NCBI RefSeq assembly: GCF_000382185.1
Contig: NZ_KB907784.1
Coordinates: 2,744,633 to 2,808,632, forward strand
Length of the DNA: 64,000 nucleotides
Direction of reading: 5' to 3'
DNA from: Bordetella sp. FB-8
GTDB taxonomy: Bacteria > Pseudomonadota > Gammaproteobacteria > Burkholderiales > Burkholderiaceae_B
Of this stretch, positions 8,193 to 16,948 are shown piece after piece; the first letter of the stretch is position 1; every line of letters begins with the position of its first letter. The notes under the pieces were generated by a model that was given only the letters and a program-made list of their open reading frames with translations, was not told the DNA's origin and made no database searches. Made by a program: the position numbers and the translations under genes.

Positions 8193-8702
8193 TCACCCGG
8201 TAAGCGCGCGCAGCCTGCGCTTGTTCAGCAGGTACCGGTACTCCTGCCTGGTGATGGCGATGACCGCGACGTCCAGCACGGTGATGAGCAGCAGCCAGAT
8301 GGAATGCGTGAACGAATAGCGGTAGAGCTGGTATGCGATGAACAAACCGAAGACTGCGATCGATACGGGAAAGAACCAAAGCCTCTCCCGCAGCAGGCCT
8401 ACGATGAGCCACAGCTTTACCGCGCCGTGCCCGAGAAGGTAGACGGCAGCGAACTTCTGGGTGCCGACAGACATGTGCTGCACGGCATGAAGTAGGAAAT
8501 TGGCGACAAGGTCATGCGGATCCTCGGCGAACTCGTCCTTCGTGACCCAAAGCACCCAATTCAGCAAAAACGACTGCGGCACGAAATACGCCGCGATGCC
8601 GGCAAGGATTTCCGACAGCGCGAAAACCGCCTTGAGCCAGAGCGTCCATTCGAAAACCAGGTGCAGCCGCTTTCCATAGGTCGAGTTGTTCAAGTCGGTC
8701 AC
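8193..8702 (-). CDS. DUF2127 membrane protein
   Basis: This 169-residue integral membrane protein of the DUF2127 family has four predicted helices and the conserved GHGAVKLWLIVGLLRER stretch in the middle. I chose the GTG at 8702 because GGGGAAG lies a suitable distance upstream and the protein then starts just before the family's RLHLVFEWTLWLKA helix; an ATG at 8795 would add a charged, unconserved extension overlapping the kinase gene's end. The function is unknown. It lies downstream of the two-component genes on the same strand and may be co-transcribed with them. Confidence 0.8.
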   Translation of the reverse strand: MTDLNNSTYGKRLHLVFEWTLWLKAVFALSEILAGIAAYFVPQSFLLNWVLWVTKDEFAEDPHDLVANFLLHAVQHMSVGTQKFAAVYLLGHGAVKLWLIVGLLRERLWFFPVSIAVFGLFIAYQLYRYSFTHSIWLLLITVLDVAVIAITRQEYRYLLNKRRLRALTG

Positions 8703-8791
8703 GGATTTTTCTTCCCCTTGCCTGTATCGCAGGCATTGCCTTTTCTGTTTCCTGCGCGGACAGGCATCGGCATAGAATGCGCCGCCGGCGC

Positions 8792-10144
8792 TCATGCCGC
8801 AAAGCGTATGCTGACCGTCAAGCCCTTGCCGTCCAGCCCGGTATCGAGCGCCACCGTTGCATGATGCTGTTCGGCGACGCGCCGCACGATGGACAGCCCC
8901 AGTCCGCTGCCGTTTCCGGTGTGTCCGCTGCCGCGGTAGAAGCGTTCCCAGGCGCGCTCGCGCTCCGGTTTGGGTATGCCTGGGCCGTTGTCGCTGACCT
9001 CCAACACCACATAGGGATCGTTCCGGCGCACCGTTACGTCGACGCGCGCCTGAACGCCAGCATAGCGGATGGCATTGTCGACCAGGTTGTTCAGCAGTAC
9101 GCGCAAATTGTCGGCGTTTCCCTGGACGAACACGGATTGCGTGCTGGTCACGCCCAGGTCGATCCGGTTGGCAGCGGCCAGGCGCTCCCGGTCCGTGACG
9201 ACTGAGCGGGCAAGCTGCGTCAGATCCACGACATGCCAGTGCGCATGGCCCGCATCCGGATCGAGCCGCGCCAGCGTGAGCAATTGTCCGGCCAGGTGGG
9301 TAAGCTGCACCGCGCCCGTCCGGATCCGCGCGACGATTTCGTCGCGTTCTTGGCTGCTTGCCGCCTGCGGCAGCAGTTCGGCCTGCAGGCCCAGTCCCAT
9401 GATCGGCGTGCGCAGTTCGTGCGCCGCGTCGGCGATAAATTGCTTTTGCAGCGTAAAGGCGTGGTCGAGCCGTTCAAGCAGGTCGTTCAGCGCATCCACG
9501 AGCGGTTTGACCTCGGTCGGCATGGCGGCGGTCTCGATGGCCTGCATATTGTTCGCGTCGCGCCATTTCAGCCCCGAGGCGATCCTGCTCAGCGGCTTCA
9601 GGCCATAGCCGATTCCGAACCACAAGGACAAGGCAATCAGGGGCGTGAGCGAAAGCACCGGCCAGAACTGTTGCACGGAGATTTCCGCGAGCGTCTCCCA
9701 GCGTGCCAGCCGCACCTGTGCCACGCGCACCAGCGTGTCGCCGCTGCGGCTGACGAAGGTGTGCCAGACATGGCCGTCGACGGTTTCGTCGGCCAGGCCC
9801 GGCCCTTGCGGCGGCGGCAGCGTCGAATATGGGTCGCTGCTGAAAACCAGGCTTTTGCCCCGCCAGACCTGCAGCAGCACGCCGTTCGGCTGCTGGCCGG
9901 AAAGCCGGCCCTCACGGTCTACGCCCGTGAGCGACAGGCGCCCGTCGGCTTCGACCACGACGTGCTGCGCAATGGCTTTCATCTGGTCGTTCAACAGATC
10001 GTCCAGGTCATCGAGCGAGCCCCACCATGTCGCCACGCTCCCCACGGCGCCGGCCAGCAGTGTGGCCGGCAGCAGCCACAGCAGCAAGCGCCGGCGCAGC
10101 GACGACATGAACCAGCGCGAAAGGCGCATTCTCACGGAGCTCAT
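8792..10144 (-). CDS. QseC-like sensor histidine kinase
   Basis: This 450-residue inner-membrane kinase has a transmembrane helix at about 18-38, a periplasmic 2CSK-like sensor region to about 160, and a second helix at about 163-181. A HAMP-like linker and a dimerisation domain follow, with the phospho-acceptor His242 in ADAAHELRTPIMG. The ATPase domain shows the N-box (NNLVDNAIRYA), DNGPGIP and GSGLGLSIVRR. The start codon overlaps the stop of the response-regulator gene by ATGA (10141-10144). The architecture matches the QseC/PmrB group; the ligand cannot be deduced. Confidence 0.92.
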   Translation of the reverse strand: MSSVRMRLSRWFMSSLRRRLLLWLLPATLLAGAVGSVATWWGSLDDLDDLLNDQMKAIAQHVVVEADGRLSLTGVDREGRLSGQQPNGVLLQVWRGKSLVFSSDPYSTLPPPQGPGLADETVDGHVWHTFVSRSGDTLVRVAQVRLARWETLAEISVQQFWPVLSLTPLIALSLWFGIGYGLKPLSRIASGLKWRDANNMQAIETAAMPTEVKPLVDALNDLLERLDHAFTLQKQFIADAAHELRTPIMGLGLQAELLPQAASSQERDEIVARIRTGAVQLTHLAGQLLTLARLDPDAGHAHWHVVDLTQLARSVVTDRERLAAANRIDLGVTSTQSVFVQGNADNLRVLLNNLVDNAIRYAGVQARVDVTVRRNDPYVVLEVSDNGPGIPKPERERAWERFYRGSGHTGNGSGLGLSIVRRVAEQHHATVALDTGLDGKGLTVSIRFAA

Positions 10145-10803
10145 GCGATTTCCCCGATGCGGTAGCCCACGCCGCGCACATTGCGGATCGCCTCTGTTCC
10201 TAGTTTGCGGCGCAGGTTGTAGATGTGCACCGGAATCGCGTTGCTTTCGATTTCCTCGTTCCAGCCGTACAGGCGTTCCTCCAGCTGCTCGCGCGTGGCG
10301 ATTGCGCCGGGGTCGCGCATCAGCTCTTCGATCAGCGCGAACTCGCGGGCCGTGAGGGCAATTTCCTCGTCATGCAGCCAGCAGCGGTGCTGGACCGGAT
10401 CCAGGCGCAATGCGCCGACCACGAGCAGGGCCTGTGCCCGTCCTGCCTGCCGGCGGTTTACGACGCGTATGCGCGCCAGCAGTTCCTCGAGCGCGAAGGG
10501 CTTGACCAGATAGTCGTCGGCGCCGCCATCCAGTCCGGCGACGCGGTCCGGAACGCCGTCTCGCGCCGTAATGATGATCACGGGCGTCGCGTCGTTGCGC
10601 TGGCGCAGCGCGGCCAGCAGCGTCATGCCGCCCTGACTGGGCAAACCCAGATCGAGCAGCACCAATCCGTAGGAAGTCGTGCGCAATGCCAGCGCGCCGG
10701 CCTCGCCGTCCTGCACCCAGTCCACCGCGAAGCCTTCCCGGCGCAGACCCAGGCGCAGGCCGTCGCCGATCAGCGAATCGTCTTCAATCAGCAATATTCG
10801 CAT
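10141..10803 (-). CDS. OmpR-family response regulator, QseB-like
   Basis: This 220-residue transcription factor has a receiver domain at residues 1-115, with acidic Glu7-Asp8-Asp9, phospho-acceptor Asp51 (VLLDLGLP) and Lys101-region (DYLVKPF). A winged-helix DNA-binding domain covers about 125-220. The ATG at 10803 is preceded by AGGAAG and gives the exact family start MRILLIEDD; a Met six codons upstream is less likely. It is co-translated with the kinase gene. About 180 bases upstream lies a divergent unit (leader ORF plus methyltransferase) that could be its target. Confidence 0.92.
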   Translation of the reverse strand: MRILLIEDDSLIGDGLRLGLRREGFAVDWVQDGEAGALALRTTSYGLVLLDLGLPSQGGMTLLAALRQRNDATPVIIITARDGVPDRVAGLDGGADDYLVKPFALEELLARIRVVNRRQAGRAQALLVVGALRLDPVQHRCWLHDEEIALTAREFALIEELMRDPGAIATREQLEERLYGWNEEIESNAIPVHIYNLRRKLGTEAIRNVRGVGYRIGEIA

Positions 10804-10981
10804 TCCGTCTTCCTGTTCCAATCATGCTGCGGCAAGGCTTCTGAGCTTACCTGCCGGACCGTTAACACAAGGTTAAGAGGGGCGCCGGCCGCGCCGCGCC
10901 GCCTTCACGCTGGCTTTAGTGTCCAGTTGGTAGACTGCTCTGCATCGCGGCCATCGAGCCGCTGGTTTCGAAGGAGAACCG

Positions 10982-11068
10982 ATGAAAGAACAAATTATCG
11001 CCTGCCTGGCCGATGCGTCTGCCGCCGCTTCGATGGCCAAGGTCTCCAGTCTCAAGGCGGTGCAATAA
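10982..11068 (+). CDS. Short leader ORF coupled to the methyltransferase gene
   Basis: An open frame of 28 codons, MKEQIIACLADASAAASMAK then a short tail, begins behind a near-consensus Shine-Dalgarno (GAAGGAGA) and ends in TAATG, sharing its last base with the methyltransferase ATG. The sequence looks like an amphipathic helix and I do not recognise it. The strong initiation site and exact overlap suggest it is translated and either regulates or boosts the next gene, or encodes a small protein in its own right. It reads away from the response-regulator gene. Confidence 0.55.
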   Translation: MKEQIIACLADASAAASMAKVSSLKAVQ

Positions 11069-11679
11069 TGGAAACCTTCGTGCAGACATCCCGCTTGTTC
11101 GCGCAGGAATGGGCGAGCGCGCCCCGATCGGTCGGCGCCATTTGCCCCAGTTCGCGGCGGCTCGCAGCCCGGCTGGCGCACGAGGTGCCTGCGGGCGACG
11201 GCGCGGTCATTGAGCTGGGGGGCGGGACCGGTTCGGTTACGCACGCGCTGCTCGCAAACGGCGTGTCGTCCGACCGGCTGATCGTGGTCGAGCGTTCCGC
11301 CGCCTTTGTCCGGCATCTGCGCGAACGCTTTCCCGACGTGCCGGTGATGCATGCCGACGCCGCCGATTTGTCGCGCAGCCTGCCGCTGGACTTGCGCGTC
11401 GATGCCATCGTCTCGTGCCTGCCCTTGCGGTCGCTGCCGAGCCAGGAGGCCGAGGCCGTCGTCGGCCAGTGGCGCCAGGTCCTGCGCCCGGGAGGCGTGG
11501 TCATCCAGTTTTCCTACGACATCCGGCCGACCCGCGGCATGGCTGGCGCGGGCGACGATTTCGTCCTGCTGTCGAGCCGGCTGGTCTGGGCGAACCTGCC
11601 GCCGGCCCGGATTGTGACGATGCAGCTGCGCGCGCCCGGACTCGCATCCGCGCGCGAAATCACAAATCGAAGTGTGTGA
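11068..11679 (+). CDS. SAM-dependent methyltransferase, PmtA-like phospholipid N-methyltransferase family
   Basis: This 203-residue cytosolic or membrane-peripheral protein has a class I methyltransferase fold: motif I VIELGGGTGSVTHAL (about residues 48-62), the acidic motif II IVVERS, and a motif III region with MHADAADL. The opening WASAPRSVGAICPSSRRLA is characteristic of the PmtA-type phosphatidylethanolamine N-methyltransferase family, which produces phosphatidylcholine or its precursors. Its ATG overlaps the stop of the short leader ORF, and the leader's ribosome site is the only strong one nearby. The lipid substrate is inferred from family alone. Confidence 0.8.
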   Translation: METFVQTSRLFAQEWASAPRSVGAICPSSRRLAARLAHEVPAGDGAVIELGGGTGSVTHALLANGVSSDRLIVVERSAAFVRHLRERFPDVPVMHADAADLSRSLPLDLRVDAIVSCLPLRSLPSQEAEAVVGQWRQVLRPGGVVIQFSYDIRPTRGMAGAGDDFVLLSSRLVWANLPPARIVTMQLRAPGLASAREITNRSV

Positions 11680-11776
11680 TCGAAGTCTGGCCGTACAGAT
11701 TGTTGCTTTCGGCCAGCCGCATCATTAGGCGCACGAACGTCGCCGGGTTCCTGGCGTTGAGCGGCAGTTTGGTGCC

Positions 11777-12559
11777 TCAGTCCAGGGCCAGCGTGGCGAT
11801 CACCGGCGCATGGTCCGAAGGCTGTTCGTTGCCGCGGGGGCCCTTGTCGATGAGGCACCCGGTGCAGACCGACTTGAGCGGGTCCGAGAGCAGGATGTGA
11901 TCGATGCGCAAACCCGCGTTGCGCTTGAATGCGAACTGGCGGTAGTCCCACCAGCTGAAGGACTTGGCGGGTTGCTCGAAGAGACGGAAGGCGTCGGTCA
12001 GGCCCAGGTCCAGCAGGCCGCGTAAGGCGGCGCGCTCAGGCTCGGAGACCAGCACCTGGCCGACCCATTTATCGGGATTGTGCACGTCCTCGTCGGCCGG
12101 GGCGATGTTGTAGTCGCCCAGGACGGCCAGGCGCGGATGCGCGGCCATTTCTTCCCGCAGCCAGCGGCGCAGGGCGGCGAACCATTCGAGCTTGTAGGGG
12201 TATTTCTCCGAGTCCAGGGCCTGGCCGTTGGGGCAGTAGGCGCAGATCACGCGCACATCGCCCGCGGAGCTGGGCAGGGTCACCGCGATCACGCGCTGCT
12301 GCGGATCGTCGAAGCCCGGGATGTTGCGCACCGCGGCCTGGCCCGGCTGGCGCGACAGCACGGCCACGCCGTTGTAGGTCTTTTGCCCGGCCCAGGCGGC
12401 GTGATAGCCGATGTCGGTGAAGGCCTGCAGCGGGAATTTGTCGTCGGCGAGCTTGAGCTCCTGCAGGCACAGCGCTTCGACGGGATTGGCGGCCAGCCAG
12501 TCCAGTACTTGGGGCAGGCGCACGTTCAGGGAGTTGACGTTCCAGGTGGCGAGTTTCAT
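11777..12559 (-). CDS. xth: Exodeoxyribonuclease III
   Basis: This 260-residue AP endonuclease/3-prime exonuclease participates in base excision repair. The exonuclease-endonuclease-phosphatase fold is clear: WNVNSLNVR at the N-terminus, QELK with the metal-binding Glu at about residue 34, the catalytic NG..LD region, LGDYNIAP (Asp-Asn pair at about 149-151), WWDYR, LRIDHIL and the terminal SDHAPV with the catalytic histidine. The length equals that of XthA homologues. It is convergent with the methyltransferase gene and appears monocistronic. Confidence 0.96.
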   Translation of the reverse strand: MKLATWNVNSLNVRLPQVLDWLAANPVEALCLQELKLADDKFPLQAFTDIGYHAAWAGQKTYNGVAVLSRQPGQAAVRNIPGFDDPQQRVIAVTLPSSAGDVRVICAYCPNGQALDSEKYPYKLEWFAALRRWLREEMAAHPRLAVLGDYNIAPADEDVHNPDKWVGQVLVSEPERAALRGLLDLGLTDAFRLFEQPAKSFSWWDYRQFAFKRNAGLRIDHILLSDPLKSVCTGCLIDKGPRGNEQPSDHAPVIATLALD

Positions 12560-13103
12560 TTAAAAAATAATTTGTTTGTTTTCAATAATTTAATTTTCAT
12601 GGGTGATCTGATTTAGCGTCTAGCTACCCTCCGAGCTACCCAGTTTTTTGTTCAGTGTCATTGCTGTTTCATGTGTTGCATAAAAGTAGCAGTTTTCAAC
12701 TCTATTTGTTGATGAAGATATTGAGAAAGGCAGATTCCAAGAGGGAGGGCTGGGGAACCATAAGGAAGGTCTGAGTAATTTTCAAGTCGACATGCACTTT
12801 GAGCATTATTTCTGTCTGATGAAAATCAGGCGCGCCGGATCGATGAGTTTCGTTCGGCTGGTGTGTTACTCAGACCATCCTTAAAAATCCATCCCTGGCA
12901 GTCGAGTGTCGCTCGCGCTTGGGCAAATAGTTCACCACCCTTTCGGCTACCCCTGGCGCCTTTCGATTTTCCGAGCTATTTGAAAATGGAATGAGTTGCA
13001 CGATATTGATATTAGACGCGTGAAATCGCGCTTGCTATCTTGCGTGCAGACTCCATGCCTTGGATAGGGAAAAGGGAGTTGCACATATGAGAGGAGACAG
13101 CGC
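12560..13103. other. AT-richer non-coding interval upstream of the MHS transporter
   Basis: No supportable reading frame was found in these 544 bases. They contain the inverted-repeat element at 12764-12880 and, at the right end, the leader of the transporter gene with a good Shine-Dalgarno (GAGGAGA at 13090-13096). Base composition is lower in G+C than the flanks, consistent with inserted or decayed DNA. Confidence 0.6.
12764..12880. mobile_element. 117-bp inverted-repeat element with IS5-like ends (MITE or IS remnant)
   Basis: The left end GGAAGGTCTGAGTAA (12764-12778) and the inverted right end (12866-12880, reading GGATGGTCTGAGTAA on the other strand) match at 14 of 15 positions. The flanking tetranucleotides are ATAA and TTAA, compatible with a diverged 4-base target duplication as made by IS5-group elements, whose ends typically begin GGAAGGT. 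The interior has no coding capacity but has a small hairpin (CTGAT/ATCAG at 12816-12829). The IS5 assignment rests on remembered end sequences. Confidence 0.55.
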
Positions 13104-14441
13104 ATGGATATGACGCAAGCACAAAAAACGGACGACACGAGCAAGTTTCTGGCCGGACAACAGACCAATCCGCGCGTCACGCCGGGAGTCATCGCGGCGG
13201 TCGCGGCCGGAAACGCACTGGAATTTTTCGATTTTCTGGTCTATGCCATTTTCGCGATCTTCATCGGGGAGGCATTCTTCCCTGCCGATCATCCGCTGAC
13301 GAGTCTTCTTGTTTCTCTGGCGGTGTTCGGTGTCGGCTTCGTCACCCGTCCTTTGGGCGGCATTCTTTTCGGCTACTTGGGTGACACGATCGGCCGGCGC
13401 GCCGCGCTGCTCTGGACCATAGGGTTCATTACACTGGGGTCCCTGGGGATCGCGCTCACGCCCACCTATGCTTCGATAGGTATCGCCGCTCCGATCATCG
13501 TCGTGGTCTGCAGGCTGCTACAAGGTTTGGCCTTGGGCGGCGAAGTCGGCCCCGCCAGCGCATTTCTCATCGAGATCGCGCCCAAAAATAGGCGCGGGCT
13601 TTACCAGGGCTGGCAGATGGCCAGTCAAGGCATTGGAGTATTGCTGGCAGGAGTGTTGGGACTTTCGACCAGTCTGGTCCTCACATCCGGGCAACTGCAG
13701 TCCTGGGGCTGGCGCATTCCCTTTCTCTTTAGCGCTTTGCTGGTGCCGCTGACGGTCTTTCTACGGCGTAGGATGCCAGAGACGGTGCTTCATAAATCCG
13801 AACGTAGAGAGGTCTCGCACGCAACGCGAGCGCGTCACGGCATAGGAATCAAGCTGTTTGTTGCCGCTACGGTAGTCATAGCAGGCGGGGCGGTGACCGC
13901 CTACCTCGGGCTGTACATGACGACCTACGCGATCCACACGCTGAAAATGCCGGTTCGAGTGGCGCTCGTGGCCACCGTTATCATCGGGATTTTCCAATTC
14001 GTTTTCGCACTGTTGGGAGGGATGCTGTGCGACAGGTTCGGCCGACGCCCGCTCATGATCTACCCGAGAGTCGTCGCAGTCGTAGTGCTGGTTCCTCTTT
14101 TTAAGTTTCTGGTCGCTTTTCCTAGTGTCCTGTCTCTCATGGTCGTATGCGCTTGCCTTGCGATCATCAATGCCCTGGCCGGCGGTGCTTCCCTGATCGC
14201 CGTTCCGGAACTGTTCAGGCCTGAGTCGCGCGCACTGGGGATGGGAACGATCTATGCGATCGGCGTGGCCGTATTCGGTGGTACGGTGCAATTTGCCACG
14301 ACATGGCTGATTCATTTCACCGGTTCGCCAGCCGCGCCTGCCTGGTACGTCGCGGGCATCAGCCTGGTCGCCGCCCTGGCGGCTATGGCAATGCCGGAGA
14401 CTGGCGGTGAGTTACCCGAATATCGCCAGCCAAACGCTTGA
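13104..14441 (+). CDS. Metabolite:H+ symporter (MHS family, MFS)
   Basis: This 445-residue inner-membrane transporter has 12 predicted helices. The MFS loop motif GYLGDTIGRRAAL lies between helices 2 and 3, and the MHS-typical GGEVGPASAFLIEIAPKNRRG follows helix 4. MHS carriers import organic acids such as citrate, shikimate, proline betaine or alpha-ketoglutarate with protons. The start ATG at 13104 has GAGGAGA ahead. It is followed 12 bases later by a lyase gene on the same strand; together they look like an uptake-plus-cleavage unit for a dicarboxylic compound. The substrate is unknown. Confidence 0.9.
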   Translation: MDMTQAQKTDDTSKFLAGQQTNPRVTPGVIAAVAAGNALEFFDFLVYAIFAIFIGEAFFPADHPLTSLLVSLAVFGVGFVTRPLGGILFGYLGDTIGRRAALLWTIGFITLGSLGIALTPTYASIGIAAPIIVVVCRLLQGLALGGEVGPASAFLIEIAPKNRRGLYQGWQMASQGIGVLLAGVLGLSTSLVLTSGQLQSWGWRIPFLFSALLVPLTVFLRRRMPETVLHKSERREVSHATRARHGIGIKLFVAATVVIAGGAVTAYLGLYMTTYAIHTLKMPVRVALVATVIIGIFQFVFALLGGMLCDRFGRRPLMIYPRVVAVVVLVPLFKFLVAFPSVLSLMVVCACLAIINALAGGASLIAVPELFRPESRALGMGTIYAIGVAVFGGTVQFATTWLIHFTGSPAAPAWYVAGISLVAALAAMAMPETGGELPEYRQPNA

Positions 14442-14453
14442 TCGAGTTTTCCC

Positions 14454-15791
14454 ATGTTTGAACATCGCGATATTTTGGACCCTTGCGGCGTGCGTGCGCG
14501 TATCGCGCAAAATTTCTCGCAGCGCGCCACCATAGAGCGGGTATTGCAATTCGAGGGCGCCCTGGCTCGAGTCCAGGCACATCATGGCGTCATTCCATCA
14601 AGCGCGGCTGAGGCGATCTGCGCTCGGGTCTCGGCGCAATGGGTTCGCCCGGAAGCAGCCGAGCAAGCGCTGCAGAAGGCAGGCCATCCCATGGTGGCGA
14701 TACTCGATGCATGGTCTGAGCAGTTGCCCGCCGACGCCGCCGAGTGGATCCATTACGGCACCACAACCGCGGACGTCCTGCGCACCATTCAATTCATGCA
14801 ATTGCGCGATGTGGTTGATGTCCTGGACGAAGCCATGCTGCGCATCGAGCAGGACTTGGCGAGCCTGGCGCATCGATATCGGGCCACGCCAATGATAGGA
14901 AGAACCCTTGGGCGCCACGCCATGCCTATCACCTTCGGTTTCAAGGTCGCGGTTTGGCTGAACGAAAATCGGCGCAACCTGCAGCGACTGCGTGCCTGGC
15001 GTGCCATCACTAAAGGAGGGGTAGTGAGCGGGGCGGTGGGGACCTATTCGATTCTCGGCGGCGCAGGGCCGGAAATCGAAGCGGCGGTACTCCAAGAGTT
15101 GGGACTCGGCGCTTGCGAAGCCATCGACATCAAGGGTTCTTTTGACCGCTATGCCGAGCTGGGCGCAATCCTCGCGATCTGCGCAAAGACCTATGGAAAA
15201 ATCAGTCAGGAAATCTTCATCCTGCAGGGCGACGACATCCGCGAGCTCGGGGAGGCTGCGAGCTCGGTCGGCTCCTCCACCATGCCGCACAAGAGCAACC
15301 CGAACCTGTGTATCGAGGTTATGGCCAAATCGCGGGAGGTTGCCGCCATGCTTCCTGTACTGTTGGATTGGATGGTTGTCATATACGAGCGCGATTCTTC
15401 GCATCACGATTCAGAACTAGCTCGCATTTGCATCGAATTTGGGCAACTCGTGTCGTGTATGGCCGCGTTGCTGGGGCGTTTGCAGGTCTTTCCTGAGAAC
15501 ATGCTGCACAACATTTCCCGTACTCGAGGTCTTGTTTATGCCGAAGCATTGACGCTGAGGCTCGCGCCGAAAATTGGCCGACGCAGCGCGCATGCCGTGT
15601 TGCACCGGCTGACGCAGCAGGCCTTACAGAACGGCCAGAGCCTGTTCGAGGCCATTGCGCACGATCCCCAGGCATGCGGCCTGTTCGAAGGCATGGACCT
15701 GGCAAGTGTCCAGACAGATGTCGGTCAGGCTGCGCTGATCGTGGATCGGACGCTGGAATCACTCGGCATCGTTGTGCAGCGGCCGGGCTGA
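14454..15791 (+). CDS. Fumarase/aspartase-superfamily lyase, adenylosuccinate-lyase-like
   Basis: This 445-residue enzyme belongs to the superfamily that eliminates fumarate or makes cis,cis-muconate-type products. The signature SSTMPHKSNPN lies at about residues 276-286, and a catalytic-region histidine is in YGTTTADV at about 100. It resembles adenylosuccinate lyase and 3-carboxymuconate cycloisomerase, but its place behind an MHS transporter and beside a LysR gene indicates a catabolic enzyme rather than housekeeping PurB. The probable action is removal of fumarate from an imported N-succinyl-type compound; this is inference. Confidence 0.78.
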   Translation: MFEHRDILDPCGVRARIAQNFSQRATIERVLQFEGALARVQAHHGVIPSSAAEAICARVSAQWVRPEAAEQALQKAGHPMVAILDAWSEQLPADAAEWIHYGTTTADVLRTIQFMQLRDVVDVLDEAMLRIEQDLASLAHRYRATPMIGRTLGRHAMPITFGFKVAVWLNENRRNLQRLRAWRAITKGGVVSGAVGTYSILGGAGPEIEAAVLQELGLGACEAIDIKGSFDRYAELGAILAICAKTYGKISQEIFILQGDDIRELGEAASSVGSSTMPHKSNPNLCIEVMAKSREVAAMLPVLLDWMVVIYERDSSHHDSELARICIEFGQLVSCMAALLGRLQVFPENMLHNISRTRGLVYAEALTLRLAPKIGRRSAHAVLHRLTQQALQNGQSLFEAIAHDPQACGLFEGMDLASVQTDVGQAALIVDRTLESLGIVVQRPG

Positions 15792-15819
15792 GCAAAGCAT
15801 CCGCGTGCTTGTTTGTTGG

Positions 15820-16806
15820 TTATACGGGCCGCAAGCGAGTTGAACCGTCGCCGCCGCGCAGCACTTCAAGCATCGGCGCAACGCAGGCGGCCATGTTGGC
15901 GCTACGCCACAACGCTCCCATGGGGCCGATTCCGCCCAATCCTTTGAAGCCAAGTTCAATCAGGTTGCCGGATTCGAACGATGGCCGCGCAATGGTGAAA
16001 GGAACGATGGCGATCAGTCCGAGTTGATTGACCAGGGATGCTGTCAGCAACGGCGAGCGGGTCTGCATCGTGCATAAATGCGGTTGTGCCATGCCTGCGT
16101 CAGACCACAGAGATTCGAAAATCCCGCGTGCAGGAACGCCGCCGGGCGGCAATAGCCATGTGAAACCGGCCAGTTGTTCCAGCGTGATGTTCCGAGCGCC
16201 TGCCAACGCGTGATTTCTGGGCGCCACCAATACATGCGTGTCATCCAGAAGGGCTTCAAAAACATGGCCCTGCGCGATTTCGCCGGGATGGCGGCAAATG
16301 ATTAGGTCGGCTCCGTCTTCGGCCGTCAGTTTGGCGACTCCGTAGACGTCGATTTCATGCACCTCCACGGCAATATCGGGATATTGAAGATTGAACTTCC
16401 CGAGAGCGCTGGCAAGCAGTCCCGAGATACCCGCGCCTACGGAGGCGATGCGCAGCGTCGATGTGGCGCCTAGGCGGTGGTGGATCGCACGCTCCGCACA
16501 ACTGCGCGTGTCGTCGATGACCCGCCGGATGAACGGGATGATTTCGTATCCTGCGCGAGTTGGACGCATGCCGCGCGCATGCCGTTCGAACAGCGGCATG
16601 CCAAGCTGCGTTTCGAGATCGGCTATCGCCTTTGTCGCCGCGGGCTGGGATAAACGCAGCACCTGCGCGGCTTTTTGCAGGCTGCCTAATTCCGCAACGG
16701 ATACGGCGATCTGCAAATTGCGCAGTTTCGTCGTTCGGATCAGCTTCGCAAAGAGCTGCTCTGCCGCGGCGGGCCGTGGGATGCCTGGAATCGTCTTTGG
16801 GAGCAA
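15820..16806 (-). CDS. LysR-family regulator, likely of the transporter-lyase pair
   Basis: This 328-residue LysR-type regulator has its N-terminal helix-turn-helix at about residues 28-85 (LRNLQIAVSVAELGSLQKAA) and an effector-binding domain from about 115 to the end. It is convergent with the lyase gene, 28 bases away, and probably controls the MHS-lyase unit. The only available start before the HTH is a TTG at 16806, which gives a 25-residue extension; the true start is therefore uncertain. The ligand is unknown. Confidence 0.85.
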   Translation of the reverse strand: MLPKTIPGIPRPAAAEQLFAKLIRTTKLRNLQIAVSVAELGSLQKAAQVLRLSQPAATKAIADLETQLGMPLFERHARGMRPTRAGYEIIPFIRRVIDDTRSCAERAIHHRLGATSTLRIASVGAGISGLLASALGKFNLQYPDIAVEVHEIDVYGVAKLTAEDGADLIICRHPGEIAQGHVFEALLDDTHVLVAPRNHALAGARNITLEQLAGFTWLLPPGGVPARGIFESLWSDAGMAQPHLCTMQTRSPLLTASLVNQLGLIAIVPFTIARPSFESGNLIELGFKGLGGIGPMGALWRSANMAACVAPMLEVLRGGDGSTRLRPV

Positions 16807-16948
16807 GATGGGAGCAGTCCTGCCCGTCGGGACAAAGCGGGCAACAGTTGATATGCCGGAAATTAGCCGCAGTCATCATATAGTGCATGCGGGCAAATAG
16901 GTGCACTTATCATGCGGGCAGCGGGCAAGCTGAAATGCGATGTCTAAG

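Noticed and set aside
10225..11067. In-frame extension upstream of the PmtA-like methyltransferase
   Set aside because: It runs antisense to the response-regulator gene; the methyltransferase start at 11068 is fixed by the TAATG overlap and the family's N-terminus.
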